Positions 8,424 to 17,243 of a stretch of 64,000 nucleotides of DNA are shown piece by piece. The stretch spans positions 1 through 64,000 of the forward strand of contig JADJOY010000008.1 in the NCBI GenBank assembly GCA_016713535.1, given 5' to 3'. Position 1 is the stretch's first letter; each line of letters starts with the position of its first letter. The notes under the pieces were generated by a model. That model worked only from the letters and a program-made list of their open reading frames with translations, was not told the origin of the DNA and made no database searches. A program made the position numbers and the translations under genes. The stretch is from Deltaproteobacteria bacterium (GTDB lineage: Bacteria; JADJOY01).

Positions 8424-9994
8424 ACGCCGGCGCCGATCGCCCCGTGCTCGCCGTGCCCTCGGCGCGCACGTGGCGGCTGATGGCGCTCGCGCTGCTGGTC
8501 GCGGTGCCGCTCCTCGCGACCGCGATCGACGCCACCAGCGAGCGCAAGGTCATCAAGGACGAGGTCCAGCACCTCGCCTATCTGCGCTCGCTCGCCCTCG
8601 ACCGCGACCTCGACTTCACCAACGACTTCACCGAGCTCTGGCCCAAGTGGAAGAAGCACCCGTGGACCGCCCCGAAGACCGGACGCCCGCCCAACACCGC
8701 GGCGCTCGGGGCGCCGCTGGTGTGGCTGCCGGGCTTCCTGCTCGCGCACGCCACCGGCTCGGCCGCCTTCGAGCGCGCCGCGTGCGTGGCGGTGAGCGCG
8801 GCGCTCTTCTCGCTCGGGGTCTGGCTCGCGTTCCGGCTCGCGCGGGAGCGCTTCGGTGCCCTCGCCGCGGCGCTCGGCACGGCGTGGGTGGCGGGGGCGA
8901 GCTTCTTCTTCTACTGGTGGCTCTATCCGGGGCTCTATGCCCACGCGCCCGCGATCGGGCTCACGACGCTCTTCGTGTTCACGTGGTGGCGCGGCCTCGG
9001 TCGCACCGAGCCCCGGCGCTGGGCGGTGCTCGGCTTGCTCGGCGGCTTCCTCACCGTGATGCGCTGGCAGAACGTGTGGCTGCCCTTCACCTGCGGCGCG
9101 GTCGAGCTGATCTACGTCCTCGTCGGATGGCTGGGTAGCGAGACCGGCCTCGAGGGCGCCGCGGCCCCCGCCGAGCGGCTGCCCGCGTGGGCGCGCTGGA
9201 GGCGGGTGGTGGTGTGCGGGATCGTGTACGCGCTCACCACGTTCGTGGGCCTGCTGCCCCAGCTCCTCGCGTGGAAGGCGATCTACGGCGACTACCTGCC
9301 GCAGACCGGCGGCAGCACGTTCCTGCGCTGGCTCGATCCCTACCTCGTCGATCTGCTCTTCTCGCCGCGCTACGGGCTGCTCGGGTTCTCGCCGTGGCTC
9401 TACGGGCCGGCCGTGGGCCTCGCCGTGGCGGCGGTGCGGTTCCGCCGCGAGCCGCTGTGGCTCGTGGCGGGGCTCTACACCGCGCTCGCGATCTACCTGA
9501 ACGCGTGCCTGGCGTCGGTGTCGTGGTACGGCGGTGCCACGTTCGGGCCGCGCCGCCTCGACAGCCTCTTCCCGTTCCTGGTGCTGGGCGGTGCGTACGC
9601 GGCCGAGCGGCTGATCGCGTGGTGGAGGCGGTCGCCCGCGGTGCCGCTCGCGGTGGCGGGCGCGGCGGGGATCCTGTGGACGAGCGTGCTCGCGACGAGC
9701 TACCGGAGCGAGGCGATCAACGTCGGCATGGTCGGCGCCGAGCGCTTCCCGTGGCAGGCGAGCGCCGCGTTCCTCGACCGCGTGGGCTGGCCGCCGTCGT
9801 GGCCCGCCGAGGCGTGGTACTCGCTCACCCGCGGCCTGCGCTGGGGCCAGTACACCCAGCTCGCCGGCGCCGATCCGGTGCCCTTCGGCGACGGCCGGAT
9901 CGACCTGAGCCGGCCCGACCGCCGCCACCTGGGCGACGGCTGGACACTCGTGGATGGGGCGCCGGAGTTCCGATTCGAGATGGCGGAGGCCTAG
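8420..9994 (+). CDS. GT-C-like multi-pass membrane protein
   Basis: A 524-residue integral membrane protein starting at a GTG inside the previous stop. About ten hydrophobic segments follow an N-terminal helix. The first periplasmic loop has the acidic pair typical of GT39/ArnT-like enzymes (KVIKDEVQHLAYLRSL), and then NDFTELWPKW. This suggests a polyprenyl-phosphate-sugar-dependent transferase acting on the outer face of the inner membrane. The C-terminal tail is short and hydrophilic. Immediately downstream, conserved-looking beta-rich sequence (10001-10318) continues in the same frame after the TAG. The original protein may have been longer. Confidence 0.8.
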   Translation: MNAGADRPVLAVPSARTWRLMALALLVAVPLLATAIDATSERKVIKDEVQHLAYLRSLALDRDLDFTNDFTELWPKWKKHPWTAPKTGRPPNTAALGAPLVWLPGFLLAHATGSAAFERAACVAVSAALFSLGVWLAFRLARERFGALAAALGTAWVAGASFFFYWWLYPGLYAHAPAIGLTTLFVFTWWRGLGRTEPRRWAVLGLLGGFLTVMRWQNVWLPFTCGAVELIYVLVGWLGSETGLEGAAAPAERLPAWARWRRVVVCGIVYALTTFVGLLPQLLAWKAIYGDYLPQTGGSTFLRWLDPYLVDLLFSPRYGLLGFSPWLYGPAVGLAVAAVRFRREPLWLVAGLYTALAIYLNACLASVSWYGGATFGPRRLDSLFPFLVLGGAYAAERLIAWWRRSPAVPLAVAGAAGILWTSVLATSYRSEAINVGMVGAERFPWQASAAFLDRVGWPPSWPAEAWYSLTRGLRWGQYTQLAGADPVPFGDGRIDLSRPDRRHLGDGWTLVDGAPEFRFEMAEA

Positions 9995-10000
9995 ACGCCG

Positions 10001-10318
10001 ATGGGGCCGCCCCACGGATCTCTACCTCTACCTGATGGACCTCGGGCTGAGGAGAGCGCGCTCGCCGTCCGGCTGCGATTCGAGAAGGGGACACCGGCGA
10101 CCGCGATCGAGCTCAACGGCCGCCTGCCGGCGCGCTCCCTGTTGCCGGGCGCGCGGAGGGCCGGCAGGGCTCGGGTCTGGCGCGCCGTGGTTCCGGATCG
10201 CCAGTGGCGGTCCGGGCTCAACCGGCTCGAGGTGAGCGCGGCCACGAGCGCTCAGGAACCGTGGCGGCTGGTCGAGCTGCGCATCGAGAAGACCGCGACC
10301 CCGGGCAGCGACGACTAG
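10001..10318 (+). pseudogene. Possible detached C-terminal beta domain of the preceding membrane protein
   Basis: About 105 codons in the same frame as the gene before it, separated only by its TAG. Residues from about 20 onwards read like a galactose-binding or beta-sandwich domain (AVRLRFEKG, TAIELNGRLPARS, SGLNRLEVSAA, WRLVELRIEK). Between 9985 and 10050 the most protein-like reading lies in another frame (PTDLYLYLMDLGL), which suggests two small indels have split a longer C-terminal domain. It could instead be a small independent gene, but no ribosome site is visible. Treat as tentative. Confidence 0.4.
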
Positions 10319-10427
10319 GCGCCACCACCGCGTCGGCGACGATCAACGACGAGCTCGACCTGCTGGAGGGTCGCGATCCTTCGCGACCGCGGATCTCGAG
10401 CGCGCCGGCCGCGCGCTCCGCCGGGTA

Positions 10428-10510
10428 CCACAATCTGCCAGCAGGTTCTGCCACAATTTGTGGCAGTTTCGGCCACAATCTGCCAGCAAAAATTGCCACA
10501 TTTTGCCAGT
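10428..10510. repeat. AT-rich TGCCA repeat cluster with a 19-bp palindrome
   Basis: An unusually AT-rich patch between converging genes. The word CCACAATCTGCCAGCA occurs twice (10428-10443 and 10473-10488). Between the copies lies the palindrome CTGCCACAATTTGTGGCAG (10448-10466, perfect apart from its centre). More TGCCA words follow to 10510. It could be a protein-binding array, a remnant of a mobile element end, or part of a bidirectional terminator. No T-tract follows a stem, so a simple terminator is less likely. Confidence 0.7.
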
Positions 10511-10574
10511 ATTCCGCCGCCGATCCCCACCCAGATGAGCGGTAAAAGCCCTCGAAACGGCCGCTTCGGGGGCC

Positions 10575-11561
10575 TCAGGGGCCGCTTTTCGGGCCGCTCG
10601 GCCCCGCGGTGCGCTGCTGGTGCGCCAGCCACAGCGCCGCCAGCCCGCCGGCGATCAGCTCGGTCGCGGTGCTGAGCACGCGCTGGGCGAGCACGGCCGC
10701 CGCCACCAGCGGCGCCCCGAGGTGGGGTGCCAAGAGCCCGATCAGGCTCGCCTCGCGCACCCCGAGCCCCGCCGGCACCACGAACGCCACGTAGCCGATC
10801 ATCGAGCCGAGGGCGAACGCCCCCGCGATCGGCAGCTCGAAGCCGTGCCCGCCGCCGAGGGCGTGGAAGCTCAGCACCAGCGACGCACACCCGAAGAGCC
10901 ACGAGAGCGCCGCCCACGCCGCCGCGCGGACCGCGTGCTCGGGCCGGAGCTCGGGCAGCACTCGCCGCCCACCGGGCACGCGAGCGAGCACCACCTCGAC
11001 CGCGCGCCGCACGCCCCGCACCACCACGGGCCGCTGCGCGAACGCGAGCACCAGCGGCCCGATGACGCCGATCGCGACCGCCGCGAGGCGCGGCAGCCCG
11101 AAGATCGGATGCGCGGTGAGCAGCAGCCCGAGCCAGGTGCCGACCACGGCGCCGATCACGAACTCGAGCCCGAGCGCCGCGACCACCACGGTGGCGGAGG
11201 CACCTTCGGCCGCCGTGAGCCGCGCCCTGAGCAGCGGCACCATCGCCTTGGTCGGCAGGTACTTGCCGAGGGTCGCCATGGTGAAGACCGCGTAGGGGCG
11301 GCGGGTGGACGCGCCGAGCGCCTCGAGGCAGGCCCGCATCTGCCGCGAGCTCGCCCACGCGAAGGCCGCGTAGCTCGCGATCGCCGCGACGAAGGCGACC
11401 GGTTCGATCCGCGGCCGCTGGCCCGCGAACTCGCGGACCTTGGGCACCAGATAGAGCGCCGCGCCCGCGAAACACGCCACGAGCGCCGTGGCCGTGATCA
11501 GGCCCTTGGCGGCGCGATGTTTCGGCGCGGCGCTCGGCTCGGGCGATTCCGGCGGGCTCAC
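10575..11561 (-). CDS. Lysylphosphatidylglycerol-synthase-type transmembrane protein (UPF0104)
   Basis: A 328-residue integral membrane protein of the LPG_synthase_TM/AglD-like family with about eight hydrophobic segments. The family's PAGLGVREASLIGLL motif is near residues 262-276 and a conserved GKYLPTKAMVPLLRARL region is near 97-113. Stand-alone members often sit in glycan loci and are thought to help flip or handle lipid-linked sugars; the exact role is not settled. The MprF synthase domain is absent, so lipid aminoacylation is not expected. It ends the minus-strand polysaccharide operon, 11 bp after the GT2 gene. The N-terminal 20 residues are hydrophilic and cytoplasmic. Confidence 0.85.
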   Translation of the reverse strand: MSPPESPEPSAAPKHRAAKGLITATALVACFAGAALYLVPKVREFAGQRPRIEPVAFVAAIASYAAFAWASSRQMRACLEALGASTRRPYAVFTMATLGKYLPTKAMVPLLRARLTAAEGASATVVVAALGLEFVIGAVVGTWLGLLLTAHPIFGLPRLAAVAIGVIGPLVLAFAQRPVVVRGVRRAVEVVLARVPGGRRVLPELRPEHAVRAAAWAALSWLFGCASLVLSFHALGGGHGFELPIAGAFALGSMIGYVAFVVPAGLGVREASLIGLLAPHLGAPLVAAAVLAQRVLSTATELIAGGLAALWLAHQQRTAGPSGPKSGP

Positions 11562-11572
11562 GGGACGCCGCG

Positions 11573-12535
11573 TTAGGCCACGGCCCCGCCCGCGCCCTCG
11601 TCACCGTCGTCGTCGGGCAAGGGCGGCAGGTCGCGCTCGGCGAGGTTCGCGGCGAGGGTCGAGATCTGGTCGGCGAGGATGCCGAAGAAGAGCGTGAGCA
11701 GGCCCGTGACAGCCACCAGGAGCCCCGCGACGGTGAAGCCGCGGCCGCTCACGAGCGCGCGATAGGTGCCCTGGGTGAAGCCGATCGCCACCAGCGCGAT
11801 CCCGGGCGGCACGAAGAACCGGAGCGGGTGGAACACGATCACCAGCTTGAGGATCAGGTAGAGCGTCGCGAGCCCGTCGCGCAGCGGCTTCACGGTGCTG
11901 GTGCCGACCCGGACCACGGTCTGGATCGGCACGTAGCTGATGTCGAAGCCGCGCCGGTAGAAGAGCAGCGTCACGGTGGTGGAGGCCGAGAAGCCGTCCG
12001 GCAGCAGGTAGAGGAAGCGGCTCACCAGCGCGCGGTCGAAGATGCGCAGGCCCGAGTTGAGGTCGGGGATGCGCTCGCCGGCGATCGACTCGGCGACCTT
12101 GGTGAGCAGCCACTTGCCGGGCTTGCGGCTCGCGACCTGGTAGGCGCCGTGGCCGCGCTCGCCGACCACCATCGCCTCGGGGCGGCGCGCGGCGACGAGC
12201 TTCGCCACGTCCTCGGCGCGGTGCTGGCCGTCGGCGTCGCAGAGCAGCACGTAGCGGGTGCGCGCGTTCCGCACCCCCGTCTTCACGGCGGCGCCGTAGC
12301 CGCGGTTGCGGGCGTGGCGGATCACGCGCGCTCCGGCCGCGCGCGCGACGGCGCCGGTGGCGTCGGAGGAGCCGTCGTCGATGACGAGGATGCGGGGGCG
12401 CCCTGCGAGGCGCGCGAGCGCCTCGATCACCGGTCCGATGCCGCGCTCCTCGTTGAACGCGGGGACCACGATCGTGACGTCGCTCGCGGGAGCGGCGGCG
12501 GGTGGGGCGGCGGCGGGCTTGCGGCGAGTGGCCAT
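11573..12535 (-). CDS. GT2 glycosyltransferase, DPM1/GtrB type
   Basis: A 320-residue paralogue of the enzyme at 4302-5300. After a low-complexity Ala/Pro N-terminus, the GT-A motifs are VTIVVPAFNEE, ILVIDDGSSDAT (Asp53-Asp54), NRGYGAAVKTG and LLCDADGQH (Asp100, Asp102), then DLNSGLRIF. Two C-terminal hydrophobic segments (about 232-252 and 265-290) give a membrane anchor. It probably makes a polyprenyl-phosphate-linked sugar for the GT-C-like protein encoded just upstream at 12573-14408. The two genes are 37 bp apart on the same strand. Donor sugar unknown. Confidence 0.9.
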   Translation of the reverse strand: MATRRKPAAAPPAAAPASDVTIVVPAFNEERGIGPVIEALARLAGRPRILVIDDGSSDATGAVARAAGARVIRHARNRGYGAAVKTGVRNARTRYVLLCDADGQHRAEDVAKLVAARRPEAMVVGERGHGAYQVASRKPGKWLLTKVAESIAGERIPDLNSGLRIFDRALVSRFLYLLPDGFSASTTVTLLFYRRGFDISYVPIQTVVRVGTSTVKPLRDGLATLYLILKLVIVFHPLRFFVPPGIALVAIGFTQGTYRALVSGRGFTVAGLLVAVTGLLTLFFGILADQISTLAANLAERDLPPLPDDDGDEGAGGAVA

Positions 12536-12572
12536 GGGTGGGGAGCTCGGGGGTGGGAAGCGCGGCTACTTA

Positions 12573-14408
12573 TCACCGCGGGGGAGCGCGCGAAAGCGCG
12601 GCTGCGTTGGCGTAGAGCTGGTAGCGAGCGTTGGCGGCGACGCGGGTGAAGCAGTCGAGCTCGCCCGCGGCGCCGAGCCACGGCATGGCCACGCTGGCGT
12701 CGCCGGGCGACGAGGTCGAGCCGCTCACGATCAGGGCGCGCGGCTGGCCGGTCGCCTCGCCCGGCACGACGCACGTCGTGCCGGCGCGGAGCGCGGTCGC
12801 GCTCGCGGCGACGGCGCGCGCGGTCTCGTCGTAGCCCTCGGCGGTGGCGCCGAAGAGCAGCGCGTGGCGGCGATCGCCGAGCACCACGCGACGGTCGAGC
12901 CAGTAGCCGAACGACGAATCCAGCACGCCCGGCTCGATCGCGACCAAGGTGTCGGGCGCGGTGCGGGCGTTGGCCGCGCGGCTCACCTCGACCCCCTCGC
13001 GGGGGGCGGCCCAGAAGAGCGCGCCCTCGAGGGTGGCGCCCGCGACCGCGTACGGCACGTAGGCCGCGCACGGCAGCGCCGCTGCGAGGAGCCAGGCGCG
13101 CCCGCGCGGCGAGGCGTCGCGCAGCCGCTCGAACGCGAGCGCCGCCAGCGGTGCGAGGAGCCCCCACACCACGAGCAAGGGCCGCGCGTAGAGGTTGTTC
13201 GGCCCGCCCTCGGGCGGCCGCACGAACGTGGTGAGCGTCAGGATCGCCGCGATCACGCCGAGCGCCTGGATGCGCGCCACCGCGGCGCCGCTCGGGTCGT
13301 CGCTCGCCGCGCCGCGATGTCGCACCACGCGCGCCAGCTCCGTCGCCGCCAGCACGCCGACCACCCCGAACTCGACGAGCCACACCATCGGCGTGTCGAG
13401 CAGGCGCGCCAGCGTGCCGGCGCCGAGGAGCGCGGTGAAGACGGCACCGTTTCGTCCGTCGCCTGCCGCCGAGAGCTGGACCGTGAGCCCGCCGCCGCCC
13501 GCGCCGCGCATCGAGGCGATGGCCGGCAGCGCGAGCGGCGCCGCCACCAGCGCCGCCACGCTCCACGCACGGAAGGTCGCGGTGCGCCACGGCGCGCGGC
13601 GAAGCAGCACCGCCTCGGCGAGCGCGGCGCCGACCACACCCACGGCGAGGCCCACCGTGACGTAGGCCGAGATCGCCGGCAGCGCGCCGAGCAGCACCGC
13701 CGCGAGGCCGACCCGCGCGACACGCTCAGCGCGCGGCTCGCCGGCGTCGACGGCTCGGGCGCTCAGCAAGTGGAACGCGAGCAGGGCCAGGAGCGCGCCG
13801 AGGACGTGTTGCGGAGCCCAGATCGTCGCCACGTAGGGCGCGTTGAACTGGCGCTCGTCGTGGTGGATCCACGAGTCGACGTGGGTCGAGGGGACGATCG
13901 CGCGCAGCGCCGCGAAGCCGCCCGGCAGCGGCCACGCGTGGGCGATGTCCGCGATCGAGCGCAGCGCCTGCGGGATCAGGTCGAACCCACCGAGGAAGGT
14001 GCCGGCCAGCGCGGCCGCGAGCGCGCCGCGGCGCGAGCAGCCGAGCCCGCGCGCCACGGCGTGAATCACCAGCGGCACCGCCGCCGCGGCCAGCAGCGTG
14101 AGCACCAGGAGCACCGGAAAAGGCGAGCCGCTGGACCCCGCGACCCGCAGCACCGCCGCGGCGAGAATGTGGAAGCCGTAGTAGTAGGGCGCCTGGCCGG
14201 CGGTCGCGAGGAACGGGTTCGCGGGCGGGAAGGTGGGCGACGTGCGGAGCGCGTTGGTGACGACGAGGTGCTTGTACCAGTCCGTCATGCCCATGCGGTG
14301 GATGCCATCCCCGCGCTCGAGCCCGTACGCCACGAACGGCACCGCCACGCACGCCGCGAAGAGCAGCGCGGCGCCGACGAGGGCGAGCCGGGCCGTGCGG
14401 GTGCTCAT
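12573..14408 (-). CDS. GT-C-like multi-pass membrane protein
   Basis: A 611-residue membrane protein. The ATG at 14408 begins a clear signal-anchor (ARLALVGAALLFAACVAVPFV), and the start overlaps the stop of the upstream GT4 gene. Roughly twelve hydrophobic segments run to about residue 450, and the remaining 160 residues are exported. Early loop motifs GMTDWYKHLVV and APYYYGFHILAAAVL resemble bacterial GT-C or YfhO-like proteins. It is likely a glycosyltransferase using polyprenyl-phosphate sugars on the outer face of the inner membrane. The neighbouring DPM1-type GT2 fits as donor supplier. The open frame continues upstream of 14408, but there it is out of register with the GT4 gene it overlaps. 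Confidence 0.8.
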   Translation of the reverse strand: MSTRTARLALVGAALLFAACVAVPFVAYGLERGDGIHRMGMTDWYKHLVVTNALRTSPTFPPANPFLATAGQAPYYYGFHILAAAVLRVAGSSGSPFPVLLVLTLLAAAAVPLVIHAVARGLGCSRRGALAAALAGTFLGGFDLIPQALRSIADIAHAWPLPGGFAALRAIVPSTHVDSWIHHDERQFNAPYVATIWAPQHVLGALLALLAFHLLSARAVDAGEPRAERVARVGLAAVLLGALPAISAYVTVGLAVGVVGAALAEAVLLRRAPWRTATFRAWSVAALVAAPLALPAIASMRGAGGGGLTVQLSAAGDGRNGAVFTALLGAGTLARLLDTPMVWLVEFGVVGVLAATELARVVRHRGAASDDPSGAAVARIQALGVIAAILTLTTFVRPPEGGPNNLYARPLLVVWGLLAPLAALAFERLRDASPRGRAWLLAAALPCAAYVPYAVAGATLEGALFWAAPREGVEVSRAANARTAPDTLVAIEPGVLDSSFGYWLDRRVVLGDRRHALLFGATAEGYDETARAVAASATALRAGTTCVVPGEATGQPRALIVSGSTSSPGDASVAMPWLGAAGELDCFTRVAANARYQLYANAAALSRAPPR

Positions 14409-15621
14409 CGCGCGGCGCTCTCGGCGTAGAAGCGCAGCACCTCGGACGCGATGCGCTCGGGGGAGAAGCGCTCGACGAAGGCGCGCTGGGCGGCGGGGTC
14501 GGTGGCGAAGCGTCCGGCGAGGACCTCGTCGATCGTGGCCGCGAGGGTCGCCGGATCGTTCGGTGGCACCACCACGCCCACGCCGTGCGTCGGCAGGAAT
14601 TCGGCGATGCCCGTGGTGGCGGTCACGACGAAGGGGTGCCGACGGCGGCGGCCTCGATGCACACCTTGTTGAGCGACTCGAGGGGCGACGGCACCACGAG
14701 CACGTCGGCGGCGCGCAGCAGCGCGAGCGCGCGGCCCGGCTCCACGGCGCCGATCCAGCGCACCCGCCCGGCGAGGCCGATGGCATGCACGCGATCGACG
14801 ATCGCGGCGCCGTGGTCGCCGAACGCCTTGGCGCGCAGCGACGGCCCCGCGATCACCGCCCGCGCGTCGGGCCGCACCCGCGCCATCGCCTCGACCAGCA
14901 CTGGCACGCCCTTGAACGGGTGGAGGCGCCCGAGGGCGAGCACCAGCGGCGCGTCACCGAGGCCGAGCTCTCGGGCGAGCTCCGCGCGCGCCGCGTGGCG
15001 CGCGGCCGCTCGGGACGCGTCGTCCAGCGCCGCGGCGCGGATCGTCTCGCTGGTGACGTTGAGCGGGATCACCTCGCAGCAGGCGTGCGGCGCGAGCTCG
15101 CGCACCGCCTTGAGCGCGATCCCCGAGATGCAGCGCACCGCGGCGCTCTCGCGCAGGAGCTTCCGCACCGCGAGCCGCGGAGCGAGGTGACGGCGGAAGC
15201 CGTAGTGGGCCTCGCGCAGCACCAGCACGTCCTCGCCCATGGGCGTGACCGCGATCGGCCCCGCCCACCGCGCCTTCCGCGCGCCGCGCAGTGCCGCGAC
15301 GCCGTGGGGATACGCCACCTCGACGTGGAGGAGATCGAAGTCGTGGCCGCGCACGGCGAGGAAGCGCGTCAGCGCCGACGCCCACGGCTCGACGTTCGGT
15401 GTGCGGCGCAGCGGTGCGAGGCGCTTGCCGAGCCAGCGGGCCGCGTCCACCGGGTGCGCGGTGAGCAGCGTGCCCGGCTCGCCGGTGAACCGATCCGCGT
15501 CGGCGGTGGTGAGGATCTCGAAAGTGTGACCCTGCGCGCGCACCGCGGCGGCGAAGTCCTGGTGCACGCCGAAGCCGAGCGACGTCGGGCCCAGGCCCGG
15601 CATGAACATCAAGATCCGCAT
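14405..15621 (-). CDS. GT4 family glycosyltransferase, frame disrupted near 14636
   Basis: A GT-B glycosyltransferase of about 405 residues when one frameshift is corrected. The ATG at 15621 gives MRILMFMPGLGPTSLGFGVH. LLHVEVAYPHGVAAL and VLALGRLHPFKGVPVLVEAM are typical. The first frame ends just after SLNKVCIEAAAVGTP, and the family's next segment (VVTATTGIAEFLPTHGVGV) continues in another frame to 14405. A single lost C in a C-run at about 14636 explains this. Homology is intact on both sides, so a sequence error is as likely as a true pseudogene. The stop overlaps the start of the GT-C-like gene. It works with its neighbours on a lipid-linked glycan. Confidence 0.85.
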
Positions 15622-15635
15622 CGCCCGCCTCGCTC

Positions 15636-17243
15636 TCAGCCGCCCGTGGGCGCGGCGCTCGCGCCGCCCGCGGGAGCGAGCCACCGCACCAGGTAGCGCC
15701 CGCCCGGGAGCTTGGCGCGCTCGAGGAGCGCCCGCTCCTCGGGGCCGATGACGCCCCCGAGGCGCATCGCCACCGCGAACACCGCGCCGCCCACGGCGGT
15801 CAGCGCCAGCGCCTCGAGCGCCGAGGTGGGCCACACCGCGCGCCCGGCCACCAGCACCACCGCCATCACCGCGCTCGCCCCCGCGACCCGCGCCGTGAAG
15901 GCCCACGGGAAGCGCATCCCGTACTCGCGCCGGCACACCAGATAGCCGCTCACCACCGCCGCCACCCGCGCGGCGCCGAGGACGGCGGCCCCCGCGGCGA
16001 CGCCGCCGAAGCGTGCGGCGAGCAGGAACACCGGCGCGGCGAGCACCAACAGCCCCTGGGACAAGAGCACCGGGCGGTAGCGCTCGTCGACCGAGAGCAC
16101 GATCAGCCCGAGGTTGAACGCGGTCTCGGTGAAGAGCAGGGCGACCAGCACGCGCGTGGTCCAGACCCCGGCGCCGAAGGGCGCGCCGTAGAGGAGCGGC
16201 AGGTAGTCGGCCGACATCACGTAGAGCCCGACCCCGACGGGCAAGAGCATCACCACCTGCGCCTTGGTCACTGCGGAGAAGGCGGCGCGCAGCTTCTCGG
16301 CATCGCCGCTCGCCCGCAGGTGCGCGAACATCGGCCGGTAGACGCCCCGAAATCCCGCGACCACCAGGCCGACGAGGTTGAACGCCACGTAGAAGCCGGT
16401 CGAGAAGAGCGCCACCTGGCGGGGGTCGCCGAGCGCCACCACGAGCGCCGGGCACGCGAAGGCCGGCCCCGCGAAGTAGAGCGAGAGCTCGTAGAGGTAG
16501 GTGAACGAGGCGAAGCGCGCGAGATCGCCGAACCCGGCGGCGCGCGCGGCGGGCGAGGATGGCGCCGCCGCCTCGCTCGGCTCGGTCGGCAGCCGCGCGA
16601 TGATCCGCGCCGCGGAGAGCGCCGCGCCGATCCCCATGAGGGCGCTCGACAGCGCGAGCGCGCCGATCACGCCGGGGATGCCGAGCCCGCTCACGATCGC
16701 GACCGCGATGAACGCCGGGTCCGTGAGCGACTGCGCGAGCGCGAGCAGGTTCACCTCGCGCTGCGCGAGGAAGGCGTTGAGCGTCTTCACGCCGAGATCG
16801 AGCACGGCGCGCGCCACCACCATGAGCGTCGCGAGGCGCAGTAGCAGCAGGCCCTGGACGCCGAGGTTGAGGTGATCCGAGGCGACGTCGGCCAGCACGT
16901 TGAGCGGCACCAGCACCGCCACCAGCACCACGGCGCGCGCGGCCGAGGCGCGCGCCACGAACGCGAGCACCGCGCGCCGTCCGCGCGTCACCTCGAGCTC
17001 GGGGAGGAACTTGGTGAGCGCCGTCGAGAGCCCGAGGCTCGAGTAGAGCAATACCGAGCCCACCAGCCCGCTCACCACGTCGTAGACACCCGAGCCGAGG
17101 CCGAACGCGCGCCGGATCACGATCGACATCACCGTGCTCAGCACGAACGCGATCGGCACCAGGAGCGCGTTCCAGAACACCGAGCGCGACACCCGGTGCG
17201 CGAGCGACGGCGCCGCGGGGGATGGCGTGCCCGGCGCGCTCAC
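15636..17243 (-). CDS. Polysaccharide flippase, Wzx/MATE-like
   Basis: A 535-residue multi-pass protein of the MOP/polysaccharide-biosynthesis exporter family. It starts at a GTG (17243) that overlaps the TGA of the GT4 gene before it. About fourteen hydrophobic segments are spread over the whole length. The opening SVFWNALLVPIAFVLSTV and the internal FASFTYLYELSLYFAGPAF repeat-like half are usual for this family. It should flip lipid-linked repeat units from the cytoplasmic to the periplasmic face of the inner membrane. Its place between two GT4 genes supports that. Substrate unknown. Confidence 0.88.
   Translation of the reverse strand: MSAPGTPSPAAPSLAHRVSRSVFWNALLVPIAFVLSTVMSIVIRRAFGLGSGVYDVVSGLVGSVLLYSSLGLSTALTKFLPELEVTRGRRAVLAFVARASAARAVVLVAVLVPLNVLADVASDHLNLGVQGLLLLRLATLMVVARAVLDLGVKTLNAFLAQREVNLLALAQSLTDPAFIAVAIVSGLGIPGVIGALALSSALMGIGAALSAARIIARLPTEPSEAAAPSSPAARAAGFGDLARFASFTYLYELSLYFAGPAFACPALVVALGDPRQVALFSTGFYVAFNLVGLVVAGFRGVYRPMFAHLRASGDAEKLRAAFSAVTKAQVVMLLPVGVGLYVMSADYLPLLYGAPFGAGVWTTRVLVALLFTETAFNLGLIVLSVDERYRPVLLSQGLLVLAAPVFLLAARFGGVAAGAAVLGAARVAAVVSGYLVCRREYGMRFPWAFTARVAGASAVMAVVLVAGRAVWPTSALEALALTAVGGAVFAVAMRLGGVIGPEERALLERAKLPGGRYLVRWLAPAGGASAAPTGG

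Noticed and set aside
12306-14429. Very long open frame on the + strand across the GT-C-like gene
   Set aside because: Arg/His/Gly-rich translation with no domain. It is the antisense shadow of the real minus-strand genes, as are similar frames at 1153-3009, 15-19 kb and 49-52 kb.
14600-14660. Programmed ribosomal frameshift in the GT4 gene
   Set aside because: No slippery heptamer plus stimulatory structure is evident, and the same kind of break recurs in many unrelated genes.
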